A DNA stretch of 64,000 nt from Ceratorhiza oryzae-sativae (taxonomy: Eukaryota > Basidiomycota > Agaricomycetes > Cantharellales > Ceratobasidiaceae): positions 293,772 through 357,771 of the forward strand of contig JARWMV010000020.1 of assembly GCA_030998015.1 (NCBI GenBank), in the 5' to 3' direction. The notes under the pieces were generated by a model, which saw nothing but the letters and a program-made list of their open reading frames with translations, ran no database searches and was not told the origin of the DNA. This document shows, in pieces, positions 22,986 to 34,075 of the stretch (the first letter of the stretch is position 1; every line of letters begins with the position of its first letter). The position numbers and the translations under genes are program-made.

Positions 22986-23296
22986 TATGGGGTTGGTGTG
23001 TATCAGATTCTTATCTTGAGGCATTTGGCGCATGCTAAGCTCTGACCGGATCTCCCTCAGTCTCTAATCGGACAACGGTTAGCCCGTCTCAGCTTGTTTG
23101 AATAACTCCCTGGATACAATTTTCTGCAATTTTTGGAGGTGACTTGGAAGGATGTGTATTGGGTCATCCAAGTCAGTTCTGGCTAGCCTGATTCTGTCCA
23201 GTTGATCGCCAGCCACCAGCCACATGACATCATCAGTGCAAGAGCCGGGCGCCAAATTCGATTGGCCGCTAAACGCACCAGCAACCAGGGTCGACA
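22986..23296. other. Duplicated intergenic sequence
   Basis: Matches about 33,760-34,075 of copy 2. It is the upstream region of the CCDC6-like gene. No gene of its own. Confidence 0.6.
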
Positions 23297-24072
23297 ATGA
23301 CGACCGACATGACATCGGAATCGCCTACATACCGTCTTGCGCCATCTTCGTTCGCTCTCCCGCGTGGTGAACTAATCAACGCCTACGAGGCCGAGGAGGA
23401 GCGCATAACAAATGTCTTGTGTCGAAAGCTCGAGCAGGCAAGTGAATCACATTCCAATCAAATATTCATTTTTCGGCTAATGAGAGCGACCTCCAGCTGA
23501 GGGAAGAAAAAGTGGCACTCGAGAACACATTTGAAGCTGACTCTGAATCGCACGTCAGTCGACTGACGCGGCAGATCTCGCAACTCCAGGCGCAACTGTC
23601 CCAGCCCGCCCAACCCTCTGCTTCTTCTGCAGCGCGCCCAGAGCCACCGCAACCGTCTATGCTACTCGAAGCCATTCGCCTCGAGAATGCCTAACTGCGG
23701 ACCCGAGTCTTTGACCTCGAGCGAGACTTTTTGCGGGTGTCGAGGATAAACGAGACATACCGCCAGGAGCCGCTAGAACTTCGGAGATGGGTACGCCATT
23801 ACTTTTTTGACTCTTGTGATTGATTTGGTGACTGACTGGTGCTGGGCTGGGGCCAGCTCGGTCTGCCCTACGAGAGCCTGCCCGGACTGGTGGGATCAGC
23901 ATCTCAGTCGGTGTCGAGCTCGCCGGCCGAGGCGTTCTCGCCCCCGCCGAACCGACGCATCCCCGCCTGTATGGGATAGGATCCACCTAGAAACATCGGG
24001 ATTGACGGCTCCCCCGTCGAACGACTCGACACCACTGGCTTCTCCTTCCTATTCCCTCACTCCGACAGCCCC
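23297..24072 (+). pseudogene. CCDC6-like coiled-coil gene, truncated copy 1
   Basis: Homologous to 34,076 onward. Exon 1 (MTTDMTSESP...AYEAEEERITNVLCRKLEQ) ends at a GC donor (GCAAGT). The second exon keeps the coiled coil, but CAA has become TAA in 'RLENA*LRTRV' (about 23,693). About 150 bp of the Ser/Pro-rich region are deleted near 23,960, and homology stops at 24,072. It is dead by comparison with the sister copy. Confidence 0.8.
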
Positions 24073-24448
24073 GCGGTGACCGGGACCGGGACTGTGAAAG
24101 AGACAGCGGGCAGCAATGGGATAGTGGTGCGCACCCAGAAGACCGAGACCGAGCGAAACCCCGAGTCCCGCTGGCCAATATACCGCCAAATCCGAATCCT
24201 CCACAAGCGCCTCTGGTAGACCCAAAAATCACAGACACGCTCAACGATACATTGCTCGGATTGAGCGCGAGACGAATGAGGCGGATGCAAAGGAGGTCAA
24301 CGACAGGATGTTTGTTCTTTTAATTTCACAGGAGCGAGAGCGGTTGCAAGCTGAGCTAACAATGGATTTGTGGAATGAGGCGCTATGACATGTCTCCTGT
24401 CTATATTTGTTGGATGTAACGTAGCTCATGCGCTGAAGAATACTTTCC

Positions 24449-25610
24449 CAGCCTCGGGTTCTGCGTCGAACCTCCGGAACAAGAGATGCAAGCCTACGGC
24501 CGGCGGTTCGTGGGCACCTGTCAACTACGGGACTACGCAATATCAGAAAAGTTGGGCGAGGGTACCTTGGGGGGGGGGGATACACAAGTTTATCCTAAGT
24601 CATTGAAGCATTCAGCCCTTCTATCAAACTATGCAAACATCGTGATGCTTCGTCGAACTATTCAAACCCAATCTAACTATTTCCATCAGTGAAGCACACA
24701 AAGCAACACACATCTTATCCAAACGCGTGGTTGCGCTCAACCGAATCCTTGTGCACAACGAAAAAAGAGGGTGTCCCGGTCACAGCACTTCGAGAAATCA
24801 AGATCCTGAAGATGTTGATTCACCCATCGGTCGTTACGGTCTGTGACATGGTTGTCGAGGCTGGTGTGTTTGACTGTACGATACTCAATTGTTAGCTCTT
24901 GCTGACGGGGTTGCTTGAACCTATAGCCACACACGGCCGAAAGGGTTCGATTTACATGGTATTTCCTCATATGGATCATGATCTTGCCGGTCTATTCGAA
25001 AATCCCGCCGTCAAGTTTTTCCCAAGTCAGAGCAAGTTGTACATGAGGCAGTTGTTGGAAGGAACCGAGTACTTGCACAGGGTGAGTACGTCCCCGCCGC
25101 GGTTCGTTCATCTTCTCATCTCTTCACAGAGCAAAATCCTTCACCGTGATCTCAAAGCCGGCAACCTGCTGAGCAACAACCAGGGTTCGCTCCAAATCAC
25201 TGAGTTTGGTCTCGCACGTCCGTACAGCACGAGCAATCCAGGTTGGGACACTCGAGGTGAATCTGCCGAATTCGATGCGCTCAAGGGCGGCGTCGAACGA
25301 GGCGGAGGAAGGGCAAGATATACCAACTGCGTCGTCACGTGGTGGTACCGTCCTCCGGAACTGCTCATGGGCGAAGCGCGGTACGGGTGTGCAGTCGATT
25401 TGTGGGGAGTAGGGTGTATCATGGGTGATATGTGGATCCGCCAACCGATCCTGTGCGGCAACTCAGCCGCGGATCAGCTCGACAAGATATGGGACCTTGG
25501 TGGCACACCCGACGACTCGATTTGGCCTGGGTGGAACGATCTGCTTGGGATGGATGGGGTCAAGCCTAGATTTAAGACCCAAATCAACTCTGGGTCCATT
25601 CTAGGTTAGA
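24449..25610 (+). pseudogene. BUR1/CDK9-type cyclin-dependent kinase pseudogene
   Basis: Recognisable in order: RRFVG, LRDYAISEKLGEGTLG (Gly-rich loop), EKEGVPVTALREIKIL (PITALRE-like helix), YLHR, HRDLKAGNLL (catalytic loop), TNCVVTWWYRPPELLMG and WGVGCIMGDMW. This is the signature of the kinase that phosphorylates the RNA polymerase II tail. The copy is dead three ways: the VAIK lysine is Asn (VALNRILVHNEK, about 24,740), DFG reads EFG, and a six-A run at about 24,764 shifts the frame. The Gly-loop exon runs into a ten-G tract instead of a donor site. The C-lobe is cut after GSILG. No cyclin or partner gene lies nearby. Confidence 0.8.
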
Positions 25611-25639
25611 AGTTTTTGCAGAGAAAATAGCCAAGACAT

Positions 25640-27436
25640 GAAGAGCCAGTTGAGAATTGAATTCTAAGATAAGGCATAATTACATACCTCGACCCTCAAA
25701 GCCTGATTCCGCATCCCAAACTCGAATTGGGCGATCGTGCGAGCCAGGGACAATGTGAGAACCGGCAGGTGAATGGGCTACCGAAACGCCCTGGCCTCCG
25801 TGTCCTAAAAGTAGCCTTCCCAGCAGATTTCGAGGACCCGCGTCCCAAATTCGGATAGTAAAATCTTCGGACCGAGAAACGACGCGCGCCTCCGTCGGGC
25901 GAATAGGCTACGAAGAGCAACCGATCGGTATGGCCATACAACGGGGGACCAAATGCCGAGCCGGTATATGCGTCGTAGATCCTAACTGTCAAATCCGAAG
26001 AACCAGAAGCGATGTATCTGTTGTCTGGAGAGTATGCAACCGAGTTGACAGCCAGATTCGCGGCCTCTTAGCGAATGTCCGCGCATATCTCCCGTCTGTG
26101 CATCCCAGATACGGATGGTGCAATCGTCGGAACCTGACACAATGCTCAAGCCGCTGGGAGAATAGGCTACTGATCTAACCCAGTCCGTGTGGCCAGAGAG
26201 TGGCATTCGCAGCATTTCGTAGGTTGTGGTGTCCCAAACACGAATGGTCAGGTCTTTGGAAGCAGAAGCAATGCGGGTTCCTGCGGGAGAATAGGACACT
26301 GAATAGACACCGCCGCCACGCCCCACCGATGGGGTCCCTTTCACTAGACAGGTGTGTGCATCCCAAATACGAACAGTTTGATCGCTCGAACGAGAAACAA
26401 AGAATTTTCTGTCTGGTGAGAAAGCCACTGAATTCACCCAGTCTGTATGCCCACTAGTGGTTGACCAATAACTTGAGTTGTTCGAGCGTCCCATGTATAA
26501 ATCAGGCCATCACTCGAAGCAGAGACTATACGTGTACCATCAAGTGAATATGCTACCGACTTGACACGATCTACGTGACCCGTGAACGTTTGCCTGAGCA
26601 GGGTTTCGGCAAATTGCGCGCTCCACAGGGATACGTTGCAATCATCGGAATCAGAAGCAATATGCAAGCCGTCAGATGAGCACACTACGGAATTCACTGT
26701 ATCGGCGTGTCCCTGGAGCAATGCATCCCGAACCTCACCAGTTTTTATATCCCAGATTCGAATTGTGCGATCATTAGACTCAGATAATATGTATGCACTA
26801 TCGCGAGAGTATGCGACTGATCTAACCTAGTCCGTATGCCCCGTGAGTGTTCTTCCAGTTATTCTCTTCCAAATCCCAGATACGAAATGTGTTATCATCG
26901 GAACCAGAGGCAATACTAGTGCCGTCGGGCGAATATGCGATGGAGTAGACCCAGCCTGTGTGGCCTTGAAGAACAAAATGTCCATTGAGCGCTTGTGCAT
27001 CCCAAACACGGATAGTGTGGTCGCCAGAGCCAGACATTACAAATGCACCATTTGGGGAATAAGCCACCGAGATGACAACGTTCGTGTGGCCTTCATGTAA
27101 TTGCACGATTGCTTGACTGGTGTTCACGCCTCATATACTAACTGTGTAGTCACTGGAGCCGGAAGCGATGTGTTTAACGTCAGGGGAGCACGTCACACAT
27201 TCAACCCAATCCATACGGCCATCGAGCGCGCAGCAGATCGCCAACAGCCAGTCCTCCATCCACATAGCACAGGCAAAGGGGAGAGAGCTGCGGTGGGGAA
27301 CTGTGGAGAATACATGTATTTTGTATTGACGGTGACAGGCTTCGCAATGTAGGTTGAAGGATAGAAGATCCCCCATGTGCATAAATGCTGTTCCAATTCG
27401 GGCATCAGTGGTCACGCACAAGTCGAGTACAGCCAC
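25640..27436 (-). pseudogene. WD40-repeat array pseudogene (NWD/NLR-type C-terminus)
   Basis: About twelve WD40 units can be read on the minus strand, typically GHTDWVxSVAYSPxGxxIxSGSDDxTIRIWD. The best preserved are at about 27,100-26,850, 26,720-26,500 and 26,450-26,060. TGG-to-TAG/TGA changes (for example GHTD*VRS near 26,825) and frameshifts near 26,040 and 25,850 break the chain. High similarity among repeats is typical of the rapidly evolving WD arrays of fungal NLR-like (NACHT-WD) proteins, but no NACHT domain is present; the 5' side runs into the AT-rich block at 27,440. It could be the remains of a two-propeller protein. Confidence 0.8.
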
Positions 27437-27621
27437 TCACCCTTATCACTCACATAATATAGGCCCCAAGGTACCTCTACTTCTTGGCTATTCTCACTAC
27501 AATAAATATCTTTGTACATCTTCTGATTTGTCCCATAAGCAAATAAATCATCATCTCATTCCTCAGCAACAGCCACAAAAATTATTGCATGAGAATGTGA
27601 ACAACACTGAACCAGCATAAT

Positions 27622-27738
27622 TGCCTCCCATCAGGAAAAAATGGATTTTTTATAAATCAGGATTTCACAAATTATAGCAAATTTCTGGAAATTTGTGAAA
27701 TCCATTGTTTATAAACCTGCATTTCTCCTGGGAGGCAC
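27622..27738. mobile_element. MITE-like hairpin, 117 bp
   Basis: The left arm starts TTGCCTCCCATCAGGA and the right arm is the inverse of GTGCCTCCCAGGAGAAATG. The arms stay complementary for about 50 bp (TTTATAAA and GGATTTCACAAATT blocks). Target duplication is unclear, so the family is not assigned. Confidence 0.6.
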
Positions 27739-28123
27739 TTTGGAGATGTGTTGGGGGAATTTCAAATGGGGTTATAGCTATAACCCTGGTTTATTCACTG
27801 CAATTGCCTATAATCAACACTTCACCACAGTTTATTATAGGTGACAAAAAGGGGGGGGACAGCAATTCTTGCAACTGGTTTATATGCAGTTATTTCATGT
27901 TATTTAAAATAATAATTCAGGGGGGGTTTTTCCTGATGCCTTGGATGCTCAGTAAGATCTTTCCTGAAGTCTGGACCTTCCCTGAGCCTCCAGAAAGGAC
28001 AAATACCTTGGCTTTGTCACCAGCTTTAGTGAAATATTGTTTCATTGAGGTATAATACTGAAAATTTGGTCCATGATTCTTTGAATAAGAGTGAGTACTA
28101 GTACTTTATTTCTGTGATAGGCC

Positions 28124-28981
28124 TTGCTAAATTTTCAAGGTCCAACTCTACACCAAGGTGTAGAAGGACAGTGTGCTACTAATTCTGCATTGCTGTTGGA
28201 ACTGACTGGGGGTGCTGGGACTGATTACCTCACTCAGGCTTCAAAGCAATGTAGTCATTTGTTCAATACCCCTATGGGATATGACCAAGCCTGTTATATC
28301 AAGGAAATGCTCTGTTATGTTACACTTGACTTTGAATCAGAGCTAGGTAACTCCAATACTGAAAGGAACTACAAGTTGCCTGATGGAAATACCATTACTG
28401 TGGGCAAAGAGCAATTCATGGCATCCAAGTTATTATTTAACCCATCTCTCACCAATAAATCAAGAGCTGGCACCCACTCTGCAAAATCTGAGGGTGCAAT
28501 TGCAGTTCATGAAGTGCAAATAAACCAGGGACTAGTAAATGTGTTCATGGCATGCAATTTGTGCAATTTACACCTGTTCATTGGTGCAATTGGCATTCAT
28601 TGCATATAATGAATGTGTGAACTAGCCCCTGGTTTATTTGCACCCACAGATTTTGCAGAGCATCAGATCACCCTAGACTCAATCATGAAAGTCAACCCGG
28701 AATTTCGTCCTGATCCTTTCTAAAACATGATTGCCTTGGGCATGTCGACCATGTATCCAGGTTTTGTTGAGCACATGCAAAAGGAACTCCAGGCAGCAGC
28801 ACCCAGCATTTTGAAAATCAATATTATAGGGAAACTCGAGTGTAACGATGCTGTCTTGATTGGAGGTTCAATTTTGGGTATTTTTTATGTCAAACCTGAA
28901 GTGTCAGAGACTGAAGCACGTTTGGGATCCAGCCTCAACGTCGTCCTTTTCGGCACAATGGTGCACGAAGAAAGAATATGA
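28124..28981 (+). pseudogene. Actin-family pseudogene (C-terminal half)
   Basis: Segments match actin in order: LTGGAGTDYLTQ, IKEMLCYVTLDFESEL, NYKLPDGNTITVGKEQF, LLFNPSL, then after a MITE HQITLDSIMKVNPEF, a stop, and MSTMYPGFVEHMQKELQ...IGGSIL. Actin assembles into cytoskeletal filaments. Here only the latter half remains, with divergence in conserved positions and a stop at about 28,721-28,723. Intron-like gaps were not needed in the aligned part, so a processed copy is possible. The N-terminal half was not found in 27,740-28,120. Confidence 0.72.
28477..28660. mobile_element. MITE inserted in the actin pseudogene, 184 bp
   Basis: Terminal arms: left CTCTGCAAAATCTGAGGGTG, right the inverse of CTCTGCAAAATCTGTGGGTG. 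They continue into AATAAACCAGGGACTAGT on both sides. The left arm has about 20 extra bases. No exact target duplication was identified. Confidence 0.68.
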
Positions 28982-29365
28982 CGATTCTGGCCCGTCAATT
29001 GTCCACCGAAGTCAGTGCTAGACCATTTTCTCTTTATGGCGCCGCTCTAACCAGCACTCTACAGTGTATATAGCCGATGGGCACGATATGCTGCTCGTTC
29101 ACCCTGCAACTATACATGAGGTATCCAGCCGAAACAAGACATAAAACTCATGGCCGACTATTAGAAAATCAATGAATCCATGAAAAAATTGCTTCGCCAA
29201 CAAGCGAAGTGCACGTTGGTCGTACTGCAAACCTCACCTCGAAACTGATACCACTCAGAAGAAACACGCATACGACCAGGCGTAAGAAAAAAAAAATCTA
29301 TATTATCTGGGCCCTACGACATGAATCCAAAAGAAAACGATGAATCAACCTGAACACAGCGATGC
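28982..29365. other. Intergenic, no gene seen
   Basis: The 3' flank of the secreted-protein gene C. CpG content recovers here. Confidence 0.45.
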
Positions 29366-30141
29366 TTATCCAAGAAGGGCCAAGACCTGGGCGCACAAGT
29401 GGAGGTTGGCCTCAATGAACACCTTGACTCCTACATCCAGCAACCTAGAAATGCATACCATATTTAGTACCTTGAATTAACAACTGCTGAGGAAATGACT
29501 CACAACTTGGCGACAATCGAAAGAAGGCCCGAGATGCAGATGTCCAAGTTGACGAGCAAGAGGTGAATGGCGGCATCAAGCTTGACTAGGATCGCAACAA
29601 TAGCCTCGATACCGAACTTGGCCGAGAGGGCGATGAACGCGTCGACCACAATCTGATGAAGCACGAGTTCGTTAAGTCCAAAGAACGAGCTATAATTGAG
29701 CTATATACCTTAATGATGGCGACCACCCCAGCAGCAATCTGAGCCTGAAGAATCACGCTGACATCCACCTTGGCGCCGACTGCCAGGATGACCTCCGCGG
29801 CATGCTGGAGGTGACCAATGAGAACGTCGGCATGGACAGCAAGATCGGCCGCCACGTTCACGTGAGCTATAGAATGAATGATCAGATTCTGTCGCATGAC
29901 TGAGTACACAGGCAGCTAGAGGGGACATACCCATCACTTCAAGCTCTGCCTCCACGTCGCCCTTCACGTCAGCGAGTATCTTTAGAACCACTTCACCAGG
30001 AGAGTGCGAGCCGTTGTCATTGCCGTATCCGTAGTCACGGGCCACCAATTCAGACGTCTGGGATGTGGATGACGCGCAAGTCAAGAGGCTCAGAGAGATG
30101 ACAAAAAGGAGGAAGCTGGTGAGGCGAGCAAATGAAAGCAT
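29366..30141 (-). CDS. Small secreted helical protein, family member C (198 aa)
   Basis: Exons 30,141-29,931, 29,866-29,709, 29,652-29,504 and 29,444-29,366 have exactly the same lengths and phases as member B (211, 158, 149 and 79 nt). The start MLSFARLTSFLLFVISLSLL is a signal peptide. After a Ser-rich spacer and the family motif VARDYGYGND comes a run of amphipathic helices (DLAVHADVLIGHLQHAAEVI, AIIKIVVDAFIALSAKFG). It ends NLHLCAQVLALLG. Only two or three cysteines remain after cleavage, so it is not a Cys-rich effector. A TATA box lies about 80 bp before the ATG. Function unknown; intact. Confidence 0.82.
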
Positions 30142-30219
30142 CCTGGACGAAGAATGTAATCGAGTCTGGAGGAGAGAGAGCCGTAGGATGATGGAGAATT
30201 AGGTGGTCTAGCAGCAGGA

Positions 30220-30227
30220 TTATATAG
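30220..30227 (-). promoter_or_regulatory. TATA box of gene C
   Basis: TATATAAT on the minus strand, about 80 bp upstream of the start codon at 30,141. The position matches that seen in genes B, FAS1 and the membrane-protein gene. Confidence 0.55.
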
Positions 30228-31896
30228 GCTCTCAGAGTTTCACAAGCCGGAGAATGACGAGAACTTCTGTACTAGGCGTTTGTTTGGTGGCAAAGGAGAG
30301 AAGCGAGGCGGATCTCTGTGATGATGAGTAACCCTTTGAGAGGAGAGTCTAGCCTAGGAGCCACCCGTCAATCGGCAGCTTCTTTGGCGCTTCGCCCAGC
30401 AGGCTCTATGTATCCATGGTCATGGAACACTTAATTTAGGGCTGTTCTAGCCTCATGTCCAGCGGGTGCCGCTAGTTCAGGATCCAGACCTCGTTTTCGA
30501 CAGAGCCAAGATATCGCATACAGTTAAAGTTAGGGTACGGGCGTGTTCTTTTACTGGGGTAGCTTGACATACGATACAGAGGCATTCATATTTTCAAAGT
30601 ATGGCCGTGCTTTGTTTACGTTTGTCGGGTAAATGGGGCGTCGATCTCCTCGTACGTTCTATTTCCACCGAGATATCGCAGCGAGGAATTGGCAAGTTTT
30701 ATCCAGTGCGTCGACTGACCGGCTTACCGGCGGTGGGCCCGTCGTTGGACCCTCCATCCGGTTCATTAAATGGGTGGCGTCATTGCGAATCTAAAAAATC
30801 CAATCAGTGGCGATGTGATAGAGCCACAAATTAGCTTCCGACTCGATCAGGTATGATGCTCAAGGCTTCCTCGATCTCTAAGTCTCTAGGCCCTTGACGC
30901 TGATGCGCTCGAGCCGGGATTTGGTGATTTCTATCAGAGACCATATATGCGCTAAATTCAGGCCATAATCAACCCGCGTAAGGTGAGGAGCAGCTAGAGA
31001 GTTTGACTAATGAGGCGCCGAACGTGAGACGTAATCACTTGCCTTTGCCAAATGCAAAAAAAAGAAGACACTATCCATCAAATTTGGGCTTGGCTTCCTC
31101 TGGCTGGGCCCTGACATGATAATATGAGTTTGGCCTGCGCCGCGTTGCCGACCCTTTCTCCGAGCTTCGCAATACGTTTGTGAGCGCTAATTACTGTAAA
31201 ACAAAGATTCCGCCGCGATCAAAGTATCACAATTTATATAGCTGAAATTGTGCATTGCGCGCGATTGCTTACCAATGTATGCTGCTTGTGCCGGGGTGCC
31301 GGATTTACCTTCCCAAAGGAGTCGAATCTGTTCTAAAGCTTCGCCTGTTTGAGCGATATATTTGGATTGTCGACGCAGCACAGTCGCAACATTGCAATGC
31401 TGGGATTTGAAAGCATCTGTCGCGGTGATGTGCGGTGGAGGCAGATCCGAGGGCTCAATGCTGCAAAGGCGTGACAGACGAATCTTCCGTCAAAGAATAG
31501 TGGCGGGACCTCATTTGCGAGAAGTTTCGGAAGGTTTTTGCAACAGGTTGTGCAAATGAAATTGCTCGACATGCTTGGGAAAATCCTCTTTGTTTGAATA
31601 ATTGCTACGCTGCGCCCGAACCTAATCTTGGCCAACAATATGGACAAAATCCGGATTCTGGCGGAATAAGCTGCCTGTTCGCTCCCATCGAGAACACGCG
31701 CAGTTGTATTGTGCAAATTGCATAAGAATTGAACAGCCCAAACGTATTCTCGTGTATGACCCCTGGGAGCCACAATTGAATATGCATCGCGTTCAGATTG
31801 TCGGACATCATCTGGGTACCTCGGGCGCAAGTTATCTCGAGCGAGCGTTCATTGGAACGCGCGTGAGTCATTATCAGGATGTCATCGGAGCAATAT
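30228..31896. other. Long intergenic region with one unresolved minus-strand coding candidate
   Basis: Mostly no supported gene. On the minus strand, about 31,440-31,280, a frame reads ...LRRQSKYIAQTGEALEQIRL then LWEGKSGTPAQAAYIG followed by a GTAAGC donor. It looks like a real exon by amino-acid texture but is not recognised and has no clear partners. The longer minus ORF at 31,830-31,333 overlaps it in another frame and has no protein-like pattern. Confidence 0.35.
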
Positions 31897-32379
31897 GCTC
31901 GGCTGCAGCGTGGCCTTGTTACATCACTGTTGGACATCCAACTCTCCAGCTGCCACCTCCAGGAAATTTCTAAGCCACACCAAGTCACGTTGAGTGAATG
32001 CCCAATATGAAGCGCTTTTAGTCCAAAGTCAGCGTGAAATGCCGAGTGCACCGAGAGTCGATGTCAGATCGGCTAAATCTAGCCCTGGTTACTTTGGAAC
32101 CTTTACCGATCTAACAGTGGGGGGAAATACATCGCAGAATATAGGAAGCAGAAATCGACAGAGGAGCACTGATATATGCGCACGACGATGGGCAAATGAA
32201 AATGAAAAACGTGTTGATCCGATTGACGCAGCATGTTCAATCCTCCCCAATAATTAAGCAAAGCATCGGCCTTTCTTAAATCAGCTCTGCTTCTTCGAAC
32301 GAGACGACTCTATTGTATTATGTAGATTCTACGACATAGACCCCCAAGACAAAAGAAGAAATGATCGAGGCAACCACAT

Positions 32380-33174
32380 TTATCCGAGGAAAGCCAGGAC
32401 CTGAGCGCAGAGGTGGAGGTTGGCCTTGACGAACAGCTTGAGGCTGACATCCACCAACCTAGAGGTGCGAGCAGTCGTTAGTATTGACAAATACATGCGC
32501 ACTCGAGAAGAGACTCACAGCTTGGCAACGACACCCACGATACCCGAAATGCAGACGTCAAGATTGATGAGCAAGAGGTGAACGGCGGCGTCAATTTTGG
32601 CAAGGATAGAAACAATGGCGCTGACTCCGAACTTGGCGCAGAGAGCGACAAGGGCCTTGACCACGACCTACCAAAAAAAAAAAAAAAAAGAAAACCAAGT
32701 TGAGTCAAGCGCATTCCATTGGCTAGTATCTGACTCTGCATACCCTGATGATGGCAGCCACCTCGGCGGCGATACGAGCCTGGAGAAGTATGTTCACGTT
32801 GACCTTGGTACCAACAGCAAGAATGAGCTCGGCGGCATGCTCGATATGACCGACAAGGATATCAGCCTGGACAACGGCATCGCCGACGACGTTCACGTTG
32901 GCTAGATTGGCAGACAGAAATATGAGTCGGTGTACGCTGTAGCAATGGAGCTGATTGTCTTACCGAGGACGTCGACGGTAGCCCTGACGTCAACCGCGAG
33001 ATCGGCCACAATTTTGAGAGCGCGGTCGCCAGGACTGTATGAGCCACTGTCATTGCCGTATCCGTAGTCACGGACCGCCAAGCCAGAGTTCTTGGGGGTA
33101 GGAGCGGCGCAGGTCAAGAAGCTCAGAGAGAGAACGAAAAGAAGGAAGCTGGTGAGACGAGCGAATGAGAGCAT
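32380..33174 (-). CDS. Small secreted helical protein, family member B (198 aa)
   Basis: Exons 33,174-32,964, 32,901-32,744, 32,667-32,519 and 32,458-32,380, all GT-AG. Signal peptide MLSFARLTSFLLFVLSLSFL with likely cleavage after TCAA, then the family motif GLAVRDYGYGNDSGSYSPGD. Helical blocks follow (IVADLAVDVRATVDVLG, VKALVALCAKFGVSAIVSIL, KIDAAVHLLLINLDVCISGI) and the end NLHLCAQVLAFLG. The third intron acceptor is preceded by a run of 16 or so T on the minus strand. Intact sister of gene A, with the native promoter in place. Probably secreted; role unknown. Confidence 0.83.
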
Positions 33175-33258
33175 TGTGGATTGTAAGGAATGTGAGCGAG
33201 TGTGTGGTAGATGAGAGAACTGTAGGATGATGGAGGACTCGAAGGTCTACCGGCCTGG

Positions 33259-33265
33259 TTTTATA
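33259..33265 (-). promoter_or_regulatory. TATA box of gene B
   Basis: TATAAAA on the minus strand, about 85 bp before the ATG. The matching site for gene A is stranded at about 18,932. Confidence 0.6.
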
Positions 33266-34075
33266 GTTGCTAGGTATGCCGTACGAGCCAGAGGACAAGG
33301 TCTTCTTCGCTAGGCAACTTGCCTGGAGTCAAAAGGGAAGAAGCATGGCAGATCTGCGGGCTGCTGAGTCAGCGTATGAGAGCCTGGTCTAGGCTAGGAG
33401 CCGCCTGTCGATTTACGACTTCTTCGACGTTTGACTCCGGGACATATGTTTCATTCTCGGCATAGACAGTTCTGGGCGTGTGCTAAGAGCATGCGGACAG
33501 TTTACTTTAGCCAAAGTCTGAATGGCACCTTGCGTCAAGATCCGCATCTGGTCCATCACCCAACCAGAGCTATGGAATTTGTGGCTATTTTTGACAACGG
33601 CAATTGACACATGTCCGAGGGCAAGGATTGAATGGAGTTGAACGGAAATGCAAGGGAAGTCACTAAGCATGGCACTGTCTCATTGTGACTGCCGGAAAGT
33701 TCCAGTTGTGTGATTTTTTTTGGTACGTAATGACGTGTAAGGGAGTGTCGAGGGAAATACGGCGTATGGGGTTGGTGTGCATCAGATTCTTATCTTGACG
33801 CATTTGGCGCATGGTAAGCGCTCACCGGATCTCCCTCAGTCTCTAGTCGGACAACGGTTAGCCAGCCGTAGTTTGTTTGAATAACTCCTTGGATACAGTT
33901 TTCTGCAATTTTTGAAGGTGAATTGGAAGAATGTGTATCGGCTCATCCAAGTCAGCTTTGGCGAACTGTCTGGTCTCCAGCCACCAGCCACATGACATCA
34001 TCAGTGCAAGAGCCGGGCGCCAAACGGGATGGCCGCTAAACGCCCCAGTAACCAGGCTCAACGACGACGACCGAC

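Larger units (their letters stand above)
9708..24072. repeat. Segmental duplication, copy 1 (interrupted)
   Basis: The pieces 9,708-10,995, 18,872-18,982, 19,722-20,154 and 22,986-24,072 match, in order, the uninterrupted 31,897-34,992. The three gaps are exactly three transposons. Shared parts are a secreted-protein gene, its promoter and a CCDC6-like coiled-coil gene. The right edge is after GACAGCCCC in both copies (24,072 and 34,992). Copy 1 also lacks about 150 bp that copy 2 has near 34,720-34,880. Confidence 0.9.
27440..28720. other. CpG-depleted AT-rich island
   Basis: This block has almost no CpG, in contrast to both flanks. It holds two MITEs and most of the actin pseudogene. Confidence 0.55.

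Noticed and set aside
27131..27436. Minus-strand ORF as a separate small gene
   Set aside because: Its C-terminal part is a WD40 unit in line with the following repeats; it is part of the WD40 pseudogene.
31333..31830. Minus-strand ORF of 165 codons as a gene
   Set aside because: No protein-like motifs, no ATG context of note, and a more protein-like frame overlaps part of it.
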